DNA of 64,000 bases from Mesorhizobium sp. GbtcB19 (GTDB taxonomy: Bacteria > Pseudomonadota > Alphaproteobacteria > Rhizobiales > Rhizobiaceae). Shown here one piece after another: positions 45,598 to 55,114 of the stretch. The position numbers and the translations under genes are program-made. The notes beneath the pieces are model-generated. The model was not told the origin of the DNA, did not search any database, and worked only from the letters and a program-made list of their open reading frames with translations. The DNA lies in assembly GCF_019091085.1 (NCBI RefSeq), contig NZ_JAGXJY010000016.1, forward strand, positions 16,649 to 80,648, written 5' to 3'. Each line of letters starts with the position of its first letter. The first letter of the stretch is position 1.

Positions 45598-47061
45598 ATG
45601 GAAAACGACGACGAGATCGGCCCGGTTGCGAAGAAGGCCAAGACCGGTAGTGACCGAAGCAACAACGATGCCGATATGAGGGACGCCGGAGATCCTTCCG
45701 ATGATGTTTTGAATTCATTCAGTCGATTGCGGATCGAAGACGGCGTTCGTCGCGACGCCTTTGTGATCCATAAGCGTAGTGACACCAAGCGTAGTGGCAC
45801 CGACAATGCCGAGCCGGAAGCGCTCACCCGTGGGCAGTGGCAGGATGAATACAAGTCGCTTCCACCGATAGCAGTGTTCGATAGAAATGGCTACACCATT
45901 CATGGAATTTATACAGGAACCGTGACCGACGAACATTCCCAGCTGCCGCCCCAGGAGTTCGTTCACCGAATTGCAATTCCGGCTGACGTTCAGAAACGTC
46001 TTAACGCGATTGTTGATAAAAAGGATAGGTCGCGCGAAAAGTTCAAATACCAAGCTGGGAGATTTAGAGAGATTGCCGAGGAAATCGGCGTCCCATCGAA
46101 ATTTCCCACTGCAATTCGGCAAGCGGATGGAGGCTATGACCTCGTCGGGGACGCTCAATCCTACTCAACTGCAGGCGGGATACGGCAGCGCCAGACCCTT
46201 TACGATAACGAATTGCTCTCTGGCGATTTCAACGCCGAAGCCATGTTCTGGAAAGGCCAGGAGCTCGTCGGCGTAGCATGGCGGCAAAAGGGAGGCAAGT
46301 TTGATGGCAAGACTATTGTGGAAGCCGAGGCCATGTACGGCGACGGCGTGGTGGCATCCCTAAAGTCAAGAACTCAGGCATATTCGGGCAGGGAATATCT
46401 TAACAGAGAACATGGTGAGCACACCGCGGACAGGCGTTGGAACGGCTATGTCGGAGTGGAGCGTGAGCGCAATGCCACTTTCAAAACTCGCCTGACTGCA
46501 ATCGCCGGCTCCTCGTATTTTGATGTCGACTGGCTGCTCCACAACAAGCCGGATTCGGCGTTGACTAAAGGGGTTTTGGATGGTTCAGCGGCATACCACC
46601 TTCGCGTCTCAAGCGGGACCGGCAATGCGCGACTCAGCGTCCAGTTTGCGATGGAGAAGGATGCGAAAGGAACGACCCAGCTTCTTAAGGATGCAAAAAT
46701 TCCCCTGACGGTTGCGGACAGCCGTCCCGGGGACAGAGAAAACCTCAGGCTGGTCGGCGAGGGTCTGTCTCCTGTCACCATAAAACTTACTGACTATCGC
46801 GATGGGCCGCCGCCGGCTGGGGTGAATGTGCTCGACAGCCATAAACCGCAAGAGATCTTGATCGCGAACCGCGACAGTCGCGGCGAGCGAACAGGAATGT
46901 CCAGGACCCTCAGTGAGTACCAGGAGCAAAAACTGCGTCTGCCCGACGACGCCGCAAAAGAACTCGACCTTGAACCGGACGTATATTCGAGAACATCCGC
47001 ACGCGCGTCCAGATATGCAGAACGAGATCGCGACCGTGGCGCTGGACTGGGCGGATACTAG
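45598..47061 (+). CDS. Second VirE2-like effector
   Basis: This is a 487-residue protein. KKAK at residues 12-15 may be a nuclear signal. The order of segments follows VirE2 (LTRGQWQDEYKSLPP, HRIAIPADVQKRL, REKFKYQAGRFREIAEEIG, LYDNELLSGDFNAEAMFWKGQELVGVAWRQKGG), but identity to the 43317 protein is low. The C-terminus (RASRYAERDRDRGAGLGGY) matches the Arg-rich export motif well. Lies 53 bases after the chaperone gene. It could be the true VirE2 of this system or a variant suited to another host. Confidence 0.6.
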   Translation: MENDDEIGPVAKKAKTGSDRSNNDADMRDAGDPSDDVLNSFSRLRIEDGVRRDAFVIHKRSDTKRSGTDNAEPEALTRGQWQDEYKSLPPIAVFDRNGYTIHGIYTGTVTDEHSQLPPQEFVHRIAIPADVQKRLNAIVDKKDRSREKFKYQAGRFREIAEEIGVPSKFPTAIRQADGGYDLVGDAQSYSTAGGIRQRQTLYDNELLSGDFNAEAMFWKGQELVGVAWRQKGGKFDGKTIVEAEAMYGDGVVASLKSRTQAYSGREYLNREHGEHTADRRWNGYVGVERERNATFKTRLTAIAGSSYFDVDWLLHNKPDSALTKGVLDGSAAYHLRVSSGTGNARLSVQFAMEKDAKGTTQLLKDAKIPLTVADSRPGDRENLRLVGEGLSPVTIKLTDYRDGPPPAGVNVLDSHKPQEILIANRDSRGERTGMSRTLSEYQEQKLRLPDDAAKELDLEPDVYSRTSARASRYAERDRDRGAGLGGY

Positions 47062-47112
47062 TAGCGGCTTAGTCTTGCCGGCACAGAGACATTCAGCTGA
47101 AGGAGCCAGACC

Positions 47113-48618
47113 GTGAATAAGATCAAGAAGCGATCGGCGGCGGGCATGAACGCTGCAAATCGGAGGCGGGCTGATAGGCGAAGACAACAGCTCGACCAGG
47201 CAGCCCTCGACGTAGAACGCGACGCCGCAAGGTTGTGGGCGAAATACGAGGGAGACGACGATAAGCAGGCAAGGCATGCCGAGGACCTGAAGCTCCTTGA
47301 AAATGTAAACTGGCAAAATTTCGATGAACCGGTGGTTCTCGCTCGAAATCGCTTTCTCGGCAATAAGTCCCTGGTGATCGAGCGTCCAGGAGAGCTCAAA
47401 CGTCAAAGGGGCAGGCTCAGGACGACGACCAAGATCACCACGGCCGGGGAGGAGCCTGGAGCATCCAAGCTCAGGATGCTTCAGAAGGGAGGCAAGGGTA
47501 GGCAAACGAGAAAGACCCATCGCTTCGACGACAAGGGAAAGCTCACATCACGAAATATCTCTCGAAAGGATGGACGCTTCCAGGAAAAATGGGAGCGAGA
47601 GGACGGGAAGCTTGTGCGAACGTCGTTTCGATCGAATCGCAAGAGGGACGGTATTCTCGTCTCCGCAAAGATGAGCAAGCGTGGGGAGGATGGAAGCCGC
47701 TCACTCACCTGGAGAGAGGGAGCGCTGACGGAAGTTTTTGTCCACGAAGCGGACGGCAAGCTTACTTATGTCGGGCAACAGAACGGGCGCGGAACAGACT
47801 ACCTGGTAAAGTCCGAAAATGGCAAGACAACGACCAGAGAGATCCGAAACCGCAATGGCAAGCTAGAGAAAGCATATACCCTGCGGCTTGCGCCGGATGG
47901 CGAGACGATACTCGGCGAAGATCTGGCGTTCGAACGAGGTAAGACGGGAATCACGATAACAAAATTTAACAAAGACGGATCCCTCAAGCAGGTGATAGAC
48001 ACCGGCCTGTTCGGCGGGACGGTCAAATATATCGGAAATAACCATAAGGTCGTCTCCAGAAAAATCCTCTTTTTCGAATTGGACCCAAAATTGAAGACGC
48101 TGAGCGTGTCAGAGCGCTTGGATCAAAAGCGACGACTGCAGGAAGCATCGGAACATCTGAAGGCTTGGGATGGATATCGGCCACCCTCGAAGGGTCCCGT
48201 CAAACGTCTCGGAATTTCGTCAGCGAAACCAGGCGATGAAGAGAGCTTCGATGACGCGCTCGCGGACAAATGGAAGGCCAGGCCGGGCGAGCTAGGCGAG
48301 GATGATGGGTCTTCGAACATGGTAAAAGCTCAAGATGACGGGGAAGAGCAATTCCCCAAGACCATGTCCAGAACCGGTTCGACCTCGACAAGCCAGAAAC
48401 GCCAGACAGATGATGACGATGAACTTCTCGACAGCTGGAAGCCGGCCAAGGCAATAACCGAACAGGATGAGTCGGCCACCAAACGCCAGGAGCGCGCAAC
48501 TTACGATGACGATGAACTTCTGGACAGCTGGAAGCCTCTAGCAGAAGAGAGCAGGCGGAAGGACCTGAGAGGACTTGAAGAGCGTGATCGGCGCGACAGC
48601 GTAGGGCGTGGATGGTGA
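47113..48618 (+). CDS. virE3-position candidate effector with DDELLDSWKP repeats
   Basis: This is a 501-residue protein with GTG start at 47113 after AAGGAG. A Lys/Arg-rich N-terminus (IKKRSAAG, NRRRADRRRQQ) may be a nuclear signal. Residues ~110-330 are MORN/YwqK-like beta repeats (DGRFQEKWEREDGKLV, DGKLTYVG, NGKLEKAYTL). The tail has two exact copies of DDDELLDSWKP and a looser one (ESFDDALADKWK). The C-terminus (RGLEERDRRDSVGRGW) resembles that of the 43317 protein (RRGLEERSF). Third gene of a virE1-virE2-like operon, as virE3 is in Ti plasmids. Confidence 0.6.
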   Translation: MNKIKKRSAAGMNAANRRRADRRRQQLDQAALDVERDAARLWAKYEGDDDKQARHAEDLKLLENVNWQNFDEPVVLARNRFLGNKSLVIERPGELKRQRGRLRTTTKITTAGEEPGASKLRMLQKGGKGRQTRKTHRFDDKGKLTSRNISRKDGRFQEKWEREDGKLVRTSFRSNRKRDGILVSAKMSKRGEDGSRSLTWREGALTEVFVHEADGKLTYVGQQNGRGTDYLVKSENGKTTTREIRNRNGKLEKAYTLRLAPDGETILGEDLAFERGKTGITITKFNKDGSLKQVIDTGLFGGTVKYIGNNHKVVSRKILFFELDPKLKTLSVSERLDQKRRLQEASEHLKAWDGYRPPSKGPVKRLGISSAKPGDEESFDDALADKWKARPGELGEDDGSSNMVKAQDDGEEQFPKTMSRTGSTSTSQKRQTDDDDELLDSWKPAKAITEQDESATKRQERATYDDDELLDSWKPLAEESRRKDLRGLEERDRRDSVGRGW

Positions 48619-48787
48619 GATCAACCATCACGTGTCCTTCGAATTGCGGTCTTGCGAACCATTTCGATCGACGCATTCGCAAGAGCATGGGTCGCGTCAG
48701 CGCCGTCCTCCCCGTCGCGGAAGACGTCGTCTTTGGCCTCGAACCCGATCACTTGCCTATGGACGCTTATCAAGAAAGGTAACCCCA

Positions 48788-48970
48788 ATGCCAGAAGAGG
48801 AAAGAGACAAGACGACACCGGCAGGGCACCCTGGCGGCGAGCCGGCGAAGCAACCAGAGCCCGGTGACGCCGCCCCCACGCAAAGAGATCGTATAATCGG
48901 GCTAAAGAACCTGCAGAAGCTTGTCGGAGGCGACGATCCGTACACCGAGCACCCAGCCAGGAAGGGCTAG
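48788..48970 (+). CDS. Small hydrophilic protein upstream of virD4
   Basis: This 60-residue frame starts with ATG at 48788 (AAGGTAA about 6-12 bases before). Polar, Pro/Glu/Lys-rich, then RDRIIGLKNLQKLVGG. No known family; could be a VirD3-like or chaperone-type peptide of the virD4 transcript. Confidence 0.45.
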   Translation: MPEEERDKTTPAGHPGGEPAKQPEPGDAAPTQRDRIIGLKNLQKLVGGDDPYTEHPARKG

Positions 48971-48979
48971 GACGGCATT

Positions 48980-49300
48980 ATGGACATGAAGGACGTTACG
49001 CAGGGTCTCATGGTCAGCCTGCACGACCGCAGTGGGCTTCCCAAGTCCAGTCGGGATGCTCTCATGGCCATACTGGGAAGCCTGAATGCCAGCAGGCCCC
49101 TCACCCCATCGACCGAACTTGTAAAACAGGTAAAGGAAGCACGGGCGCGCAGGCGAGCAGATTGCCGCGACCTGCGCGGACGACTTGCGCGATGCAGACG
49201 GGCCAGAGGGCGCCGTGCCGCTGGTCGCGACGTCCGCTCACAAGGGCGCCAAGAGCGCCCCGAGCGAGACCTTCCCCACAGCATCGTTTACGGACGCTGA
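48980..49300 (+). CDS. Uncertain small ORF upstream of virD4
   Basis: A 106-codon frame whose first ~55 residues look protein-like (MDMKDVTQGLMVSLHDRSG..., STELVKQVKEARARR) before becoming an Arg-rich string. After ~49135 another frame (AGEQIAATCADDLRDADGPEG) looks more natural, so a one-base frameshift near 49135-49150 is possible. It is 9 bases after the preceding small gene, suggesting one transcript. Confidence 0.3.
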   Translation: MDMKDVTQGLMVSLHDRSGLPKSSRDALMAILGSLNASRPLTPSTELVKQVKEARARRRADCRDLRGRLARCRRARGRRAAGRDVRSQGRQERPERDLPHSIVYGR

Positions 49301-49323
49301 CCACGAATGGCGAGATCGATCCC

Positions 49324-51432
49324 ATGAATTCCGGCCAAAACCTTGGGACGTTTCTGTTCGCCCTTGTCCTGTCGCTGGTCACGGGACTGTTCCTGGCGAC
49401 CGCCTACGCCAACTTCCAGCACGGTTTCACGCCCCAGGCGATCGCGACATTCGACATCTTTGCCTTCTGGTACGAGACGCCTTTCTACAACGGCTTTGCG
49501 ACGCGGGTCTTCTATCATGGGCTGATGATCGTCGGCTTCACCGCCGTCATCACCGGGCTCGTGCTGGCTATGGTTCTGTTCAAGCCGCAGCATCACGGCA
49601 CCGCCCGCTGGGCGCTTCTCAGCGAGATGAAGAGAGCGGGCTACATCCTGCCCTACCAGCGGATTTCAGGACCGATCTTTGGAAAGACGACCGGTCCACG
49701 CTGGTTCGGCCAATATCTGACCAATGGCGATCAGCCGCACAGCCTTGTCGTGGCGCCTACCCGCGCCGGCAAGGGTGTCGGCGTCGTCATTCCGACGCTG
49801 CTTACCTTCAACGGCTCCGTTCTGGCGCTCGACGTCAAAGGTGAGCTGTTCGAGCTGACGTCGCGCGCGCGCAAGGCCCGCGGCGACCGCATCTTCAAGT
49901 TTGCACCAATGGACAGGGCCGGCCGCACCCATAGCTACAATCCCGTTCTCGATATCGTGGCCATGCCACCCGAACGGCGCTTCAGCGAGGCGCGCCGCCT
50001 CGCCTACAACCTGATTGCGCCAAAGGGCAAAGGATCCGAAGGCTTCATCGACGGCGCGCGCGATCTTTTCGTCGGCGGGATCCTGGCCTGCATCGAGCGC
50101 GGGACGCCGACGATCGGCGCGGTGTACGACCTGTTCACCCTGCCTGGCGAGAAATACAAGCTCTTCGCCCAATTGGCCGAGGAGTGCCAGAATCCGGAGG
50201 CCCGGCGCATCTTCGACAATATGGCCGGCAATGACACCAAGATCCTGACTTCCTACACCTCGGTGTTGGGCGATGGTGGCCTGAACCTGTGGGCGGATCC
50301 GCTTATCAAGGCTGCGACAACGACGTCGGACTTCTCGATCTACGATCTGCGCCGCGACCCCACATCGATCTATCTCTGCGTCAGCCCCAACGATCTCGAG
50401 GTGATCGCCCCGCTGGTCCGACTCTTCTTCCAGCAGGTCGTCGCGGTCATGCAGCGCAGCATGCCGGCCAAGGACGAGACCTTCGAGGTACTTTTCCTAC
50501 TCGACGAATTCAAGCACCTCGGCAAACTGGAAGCCATAGAGACAGCTGTCACCACGATCGCCGGGTACAAGGGCCGCTTCATGTTCATCATTCAGAGCCT
50601 GTCGGCATTGACCGGCGCCTATGAGCAGCCGGGCAAGGAAAATTTTCTCAGCAACACCGGCGTTCAGGTGTTCATGGCGACGGCCGATGATGAGACCCCT
50701 ACCTACATCTCAAAATCAATTGGGGACTACACCTTCCGAGCAAAGTCGAAATCATTCAGCCAGAGCCACATGTTCGATACCAACATCCAGCTCTCCGACC
50801 AGGGTGCGAACCTTCTGCGCCCAGAGCAGGTGCGCCTGATCGACGAAAACAGGCAGATCGTCCTGATCAAGGGGCGACCGCCCCTACTCATGCCAAAGGT
50901 GAAATATTACTCCGACCGGGTGCTGAAGCGCATCTTCGAGGACCAAACGGGGCCGCTGCCCGAGCCGGAGCCGATCGGTTCCCTCGGTCCGCCCGCAATG
51001 GAGCCACCCTCCCCGCCGGCGAGCGAGCGCGCCGCAAGCTCCGGCGGCGGACCGGACAATGGCGTGGCCACCGAGCGCTTCGCGGCGGATCAGGCCGCCA
51101 AGAACTATTTGCAGGCGCCCGTCGACCCCGTCGTGCAGTATCTCGACGACTACCAGGTCACGGCTGGACAAGGCGCGGACGAACAGGCAGCAGACGAACA
51201 GGCCATGGCAAGGGAGTATCAGTTCAGACAAGCGCAAGCAGCAGCGGAGGAACAACGTCGCGCGCGAAACCACCCGCAGGCCGATGATGACCGGCATGAC
51301 CATGACCAGGCCCATCATCAGGTGCCTGCGCCCGCTCCCGAACCTGATCCGGCCATGGATGCCCAAAGAGCGCTGCTCGACCGCATTATCGCGCTGCAAC
51401 AGCGCCAAAATGCCAATGCCCTGAACCGCTGA
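49324..51432 (+). CDS. VirD4 coupling protein
   Basis: This 702-residue ATPase has two N-terminal membrane helices (LGTFLFALVLSLVTGLFLATAYA and GLMIVGFTAVITGLVLAMVLF), Walker A PTRAGKGVG at residues ~145-153, VLALDVKGELFELTS, and Walker B VLFLLDEFKHLGK at ~389-401. It delivers the VirD2-T-strand and effectors to the channel. The start is placed at 49324 (MNSGQNL) because earlier in-frame codons give an Arg/Pro-rich string. The tail after ~560 is Pro/Gln/Asp-rich with His-rich runs, as in other VirD4 proteins. Confidence 0.95.
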   Translation: MNSGQNLGTFLFALVLSLVTGLFLATAYANFQHGFTPQAIATFDIFAFWYETPFYNGFATRVFYHGLMIVGFTAVITGLVLAMVLFKPQHHGTARWALLSEMKRAGYILPYQRISGPIFGKTTGPRWFGQYLTNGDQPHSLVVAPTRAGKGVGVVIPTLLTFNGSVLALDVKGELFELTSRARKARGDRIFKFAPMDRAGRTHSYNPVLDIVAMPPERRFSEARRLAYNLIAPKGKGSEGFIDGARDLFVGGILACIERGTPTIGAVYDLFTLPGEKYKLFAQLAEECQNPEARRIFDNMAGNDTKILTSYTSVLGDGGLNLWADPLIKAATTTSDFSIYDLRRDPTSIYLCVSPNDLEVIAPLVRLFFQQVVAVMQRSMPAKDETFEVLFLLDEFKHLGKLEAIETAVTTIAGYKGRFMFIIQSLSALTGAYEQPGKENFLSNTGVQVFMATADDETPTYISKSIGDYTFRAKSKSFSQSHMFDTNIQLSDQGANLLRPEQVRLIDENRQIVLIKGRPPLLMPKVKYYSDRVLKRIFEDQTGPLPEPEPIGSLGPPAMEPPSPPASERAASSGGGPDNGVATERFAADQAAKNYLQAPVDPVVQYLDDYQVTAGQGADEQAADEQAMAREYQFRQAQAAAEEQRRARNHPQADDDRHDHDQAHHQVPAPAPEPDPAMDAQRALLDRIIALQQRQNANALNR

Positions 51433-51463
51433 ACTTGCGATCTAGAATAACAGGGATAGCGAC

Positions 51464-52876
51464 GTGTTGACCCACGAAGAAGCACAAGCGGACACCTCCA
51501 GCCGTTGGGTGCTCCTGGCAAAGCACGCCAAGCTTTCCCAGCAAGCCGCCAAGCTCGCTTCCCATGACGGCACCGTCGAGGCAGCTGCCGGTCAGGCCCT
51601 TGACCGGCTCAGGGCATTCGCGCTCGAATACAGCGCCTTAGAACTTCATAGGCGCGGTGGCGACATGAATCGCATCCCCGAACTCGCGCCTGAGCTACAG
51701 AACCGCTTTGACCAGATAAGTGGCGTCCTGGACTGTTGCATCGGCGTGGGGCCGCAAGGCACTGCCAAGCGCCGGGAGGTTCTCGAGCTTGCAAGCTCCC
51801 ATCTAGCTGGCAGCCGCGATGGGCCGATCGACTACGCTGATGTCGCGGACGCGTTGAACGTAACGCAGAACGCGCCGATGGACACCCGCTCCAAAGTCCG
51901 ACGCCGCCTCACCCCGAACGACACGAAAGAACTGATCGATGCAATTGGCGAACTGCAGGCGGAATTGAATGACCGCATCCGACAAATGCGCAGCTTGTTT
52001 CAAGATCCGGGCATGGACGCCATCAATGGATTCCAGGTCGAGCCAGGATTGAGCGGCGAGATCAGCAGGCTCGACGCGCAAATTCGCGAAGGTGCTAGTC
52101 CAACAGAGCAAGCGGCACTGAGGCGAACAACAAAACAATTGCAGAACGCAAAATACGCACACACGCTCTCGTGGGACCATGATCGCCAACCTGACAAGTT
52201 CGAAGCGGGACTGAGCGGGCCATCGTCGCCACTCATTCGAGAGAGTATTTCGCCAATATCATCGTTTCGACCTAGCCCAGGTCCTGCTGCCCCAGGCCAT
52301 GGAGACAACCCCGCGGGCTTTCCGGTCGATGCCAGCGAGCCTGGTCGGCATGATGAGATGTCCGGCGGCATATCGCCCTTGGGCTCGAGAACGTCCTCCG
52401 TCTCTCCTCGCCGGCAGGCCAGCGTCGCCAGCACCGAGTTTCCTGTGCTTTCCGGACCGCAACTCGATGTTGAGCGGAACTGGGACCACGATGCCCAACC
52501 ACGATCGTCACCATTGCGTGGCGCCGACGGGACACCGTCCTTACTCTTGTCTGAAGGATCGGACTTGTCGCTCGCCTCCGGTCAGGGCTCTATCTTGCTC
52601 AACACAAGAAAGCGCGCTCGTTCTGAGGTGGACAACAGCGAACCCAATGACATCGAACCGGCTGCGCAGCGCCAGAGAGCGAGCCTGTACCCTGGTTCGG
52701 GCGGGACGGTGGGCGCCCGCGCATCGGCTGAGATCGAACACAACTCGGTGGAAGGAAATTCCGGGAGCCCGGCGCACTCGTCTCCCGGGCAGAGGCGAGG
52801 CGATCGTCAGCTGCAGGCAGACACCCGATCCAGTCGATATGAAACACGCTCGCGCAGAACCGAAAATGGACGGTGA
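51464..52876 (+). CDS. virD5-position candidate effector
   Basis: This is a 470-residue protein with GTG start (AGGGA 8 bases before), 31 bases after virD4. The N-terminal ~240 residues are helical; the rest is Ser/Pro-rich and disordered, with NTRKRARSEV (possible nuclear signal). The C-terminus RSSRYETRSRRTENGR closely fits the Arg-rich VirB/D4 signal. In Ti plasmids virD5, a nuclear effector, follows virD4. Sequence similarity to VirD5 was not evident by eye. Confidence 0.6.
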   Translation: MLTHEEAQADTSSRWVLLAKHAKLSQQAAKLASHDGTVEAAAGQALDRLRAFALEYSALELHRRGGDMNRIPELAPELQNRFDQISGVLDCCIGVGPQGTAKRREVLELASSHLAGSRDGPIDYADVADALNVTQNAPMDTRSKVRRRLTPNDTKELIDAIGELQAELNDRIRQMRSLFQDPGMDAINGFQVEPGLSGEISRLDAQIREGASPTEQAALRRTTKQLQNAKYAHTLSWDHDRQPDKFEAGLSGPSSPLIRESISPISSFRPSPGPAAPGHGDNPAGFPVDASEPGRHDEMSGGISPLGSRTSSVSPRRQASVASTEFPVLSGPQLDVERNWDHDAQPRSSPLRGADGTPSLLLSEGSDLSLASGQGSILLNTRKRARSEVDNSEPNDIEPAAQRQRASLYPGSGGTVGARASAEIEHNSVEGNSGSPAHSSPGQRRGDRQLQADTRSSRYETRSRRTENGR

Positions 52877-53137
52877 AGCGCCCTCCCCTGATTTGAGCTT
52901 ACTATTTGCGCATTCGTCTCTTGCGCGTGCGGTCCGAGGCAATCGCCGCGAGGCTCTCAAGTAGACGACGGCCAGTCCGCAAGCCACACTGCCGGCTAGC
53001 TGCGCCATGGAGTTGCGACGCCGAGACGGCTACTCGGTCCTGCGCGGCGGTATGGAGCGGCCGTGGTTGCACGATGAGGCAGCGAGCCCGAGGAAAGTTT
53101 GCAAAATGCGGCCGCTGCCAGGCCGATTTGCGAGCTG
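52877..53137. other. Spacer downstream of the virD5-position gene
   Basis: 261 bp between convergent genes (virD5-position gene on plus, LysR on minus). It marks the end of the vir region; no motif recognised. Confidence 0.3.
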
Positions 53138-54085
53138 TCAGCGTCCGTCCTCGAGGACATATGCAGCAATCATGCTGCGCACGCCGGCGTGGATGCTGTT
53201 GCGGTGCCATCTCTCGTGCCAGATCAACGACACTTGATAGGTCGGCATCACTGGCCCCTTCGTCGGTACAAAAGTTGCCAACTCGTAGCGGGATGAAATG
53301 AAGCGGGCGGAAGGTTCTGGCAGCACCAGCACGGCGTCCGTGCCCTGAACCAACCGCGCCGCCGTATGGATATCGGGCACCGTCAGGGTTTCAGTGCCAC
53401 GCGGGCGCAACGCCTCGATGCCGTCGTGAACTTCGCCGAATCCGGTGTTGTAGGTAGGGCCGATGCGAACAGAGAGGAACCGTCCGAGATCTCCGTAAGG
53501 AATCTGCCCTTTGCTCGCCACGTGTCCGGGGCGGCTGATACACAGTGAGCTCACCGCAGGAAGTGTTCGGCAATAAAAACCTGGAGGAGCATCGTCGATA
53601 ATGCCGAGCGCGAGGTCGAGTTGTCCGTTCTCGAGCTGGTTCAGAACGTTGGACAACCCAATGACGGGAAGAAACACCGTTGTTGGCGAGACTTCGCGAA
53701 AATATCCTGTCAGATTGCTCGCCAGGAACAGGGCGAGATGATCCGGCATAGCCAGGGTGAAACGTTCGGGTGGAGGAACCCAGTTGCTGAAGACGCTGCT
53801 GATGTTCTTCAGTGCCGCCTCGACCTTGGGCCTCAACTTCTCGGCCATTGGTGTCAACTGGAATGAACGCTGATGCCGCATCAAAAGCTCATCGTCGAAC
53901 ATTTCGCGCAGGCGCGACAAGGCTCGGCTTGTCGCTGGCTGGCTCAGGCGCAACTCATTGCCCGCATGTGTGATATTGCGCAGGCGAAGCAAAGCGCTGA
54001 GCACAAGTAGGAGATTGAGGTCGAATCCGCCAAGGTCCTGTGACCGATCAATGTCGCCGAAATTTATGGCGGCACTGGCTAACAT
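53138..54085 (-). CDS. LysR-family regulator
   Basis: This is a 315-residue protein. The N-terminal helix-turn-helix (DLNLLLVLSALLRLRNITHAGNELRLSQPATSRALSRLREMFDDELL) is typical of LysR regulators of the NodD/NahR branch; it is followed by an effector-binding domain. Immediately follows (12-base gap) a second LysR gene, suggesting one transcript. Target unknown; a link to the vir genes is possible but not shown. Confidence 0.88.
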   Translation of the reverse strand: MLASAAINFGDIDRSQDLGGFDLNLLLVLSALLRLRNITHAGNELRLSQPATSRALSRLREMFDDELLMRHQRSFQLTPMAEKLRPKVEAALKNISSVFSNWVPPPERFTLAMPDHLALFLASNLTGYFREVSPTTVFLPVIGLSNVLNQLENGQLDLALGIIDDAPPGFYCRTLPAVSSLCISRPGHVASKGQIPYGDLGRFLSVRIGPTYNTGFGEVHDGIEALRPRGTETLTVPDIHTAARLVQGTDAVLVLPEPSARFISSRYELATFVPTKGPVMPTYQVSLIWHERWHRNSIHAGVRSMIAAYVLEDGR

Positions 54086-54097
54086 TACCGCTGGATC

Positions 54098-55114
54098 CTA
54101 CGCTTTCGGCGGCACCAACCGCAGTACGCGGATGGATGCCTGATCGTGTGCTATGGCTTCTCTTGTCGCGACGACTATCTCATCGATAAGCCGTCGCCCT
54201 GTGACGTCGTTCAAATCGGCCAGCCAACTTATCGCGATCTCGTGGTTCGGGATCGAGATCGGCGGATGTAGAGCCGCAAGTGGCATCGTCTTCATCAGCC
54301 AGCCAGCTATTGAGCGCGGAACCGTCAGCGCCAACCTGCTTTCTGCGACAATGAGTGCAGCGGACGTCACATCAGACACTTCCAAGAACCGCGATCGGCG
54401 AATGCCGCAACTGATCAGGGCCTCGGCGAACTGCGGAAAGAATTCCTCTCCATCATGCGCCAGATTGATATGCGTGAGGTCGAGAAACGCATCTATTGGC
54501 GGACGCGTGCCTCCGAGATTGTGGCGTTCGCCGGCCACCAGGGTCACGAAATCCTCGGCTATGACAATCTCGGAACGAATCTCGGCGCCGGTCTCGAGCA
54601 CACGGCCCAGCATAAAGAGAGCGGAGTGCGAGCGGAGTTTCGCCATGCCCTCTTGCGGAGACCTATGGGTGTCGACCTTCAGAAGCTGATTCTCGCGAGT
54701 AACGCTTTGCAAAAGGTGCGGAAACAAGGCTGGCATTAAATTGGCGTCAATGCTGACCCGAACCTCCGTACTTAGCTCTCGCGAGGAGATCACGTCACGC
54801 ACATGAGACATGGCCGCTGGCACGATCCCGGCAAGATATTCGCCACGCGCGGTTAGCTTCAACCCCGTCGAACTGCGCACCAGAAGGTCGTCTCCCAAAA
54901 GATCCCGCAATCGGGCGAGTGCTCGGCTCATTGCCGGTTGCGTCTGCCCAATCCGCCGCGCGGCATGGGTGACGTTGCGGTAGACCAACAAAGCATCGAG
55001 CGCGATGAGAAGGTTGAGGTCGATGCTGGCGAGCTTCGTGTCGAGGGAAGTCGCAGAATGGGATTTGTCGGCGCTCTCGCCCTGGTCCATCGGCGCATGG
55101 GGCTGTCTATCCAT
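54098..55114 (-). CDS. LysR-family regulator
   Basis: This is a 338-residue protein. The helix-turn-helix (IDLNLLIALDALLVYRNVTHAARRIGQTQPAMSRALARLRDLLGDDLLVR) is near-canonical for the NodD/LinR type, after a 30-residue polar leader. Sequence differs from its neighbour beyond the DNA-binding domain, so the pair probably respond to different ligands. The 536-bp region upstream could include the operator. Confidence 0.88.
   Translation of the reverse strand: MDRQPHAPMDQGESADKSHSATSLDTKLASIDLNLLIALDALLVYRNVTHAARRIGQTQPAMSRALARLRDLLGDDLLVRSSTGLKLTARGEYLAGIVPAAMSHVRDVISSRELSTEVRVSIDANLMPALFPHLLQSVTRENQLLKVDTHRSPQEGMAKLRSHSALFMLGRVLETGAEIRSEIVIAEDFVTLVAGERHNLGGTRPPIDAFLDLTHINLAHDGEEFFPQFAEALISCGIRRSRFLEVSDVTSAALIVAESRLALTVPRSIAGWLMKTMPLAALHPPISIPNHEIAISWLADLNDVTGRRLIDEIVVATREAIAHDQASIRVLRLVPPKA

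Noticed and set aside
53138..55114. Naming the LysR genes nodD
   Set aside because: The DNA-binding domains are NodD/LinR-like, but no nod genes or nod boxes are visible, so only the family is assigned.
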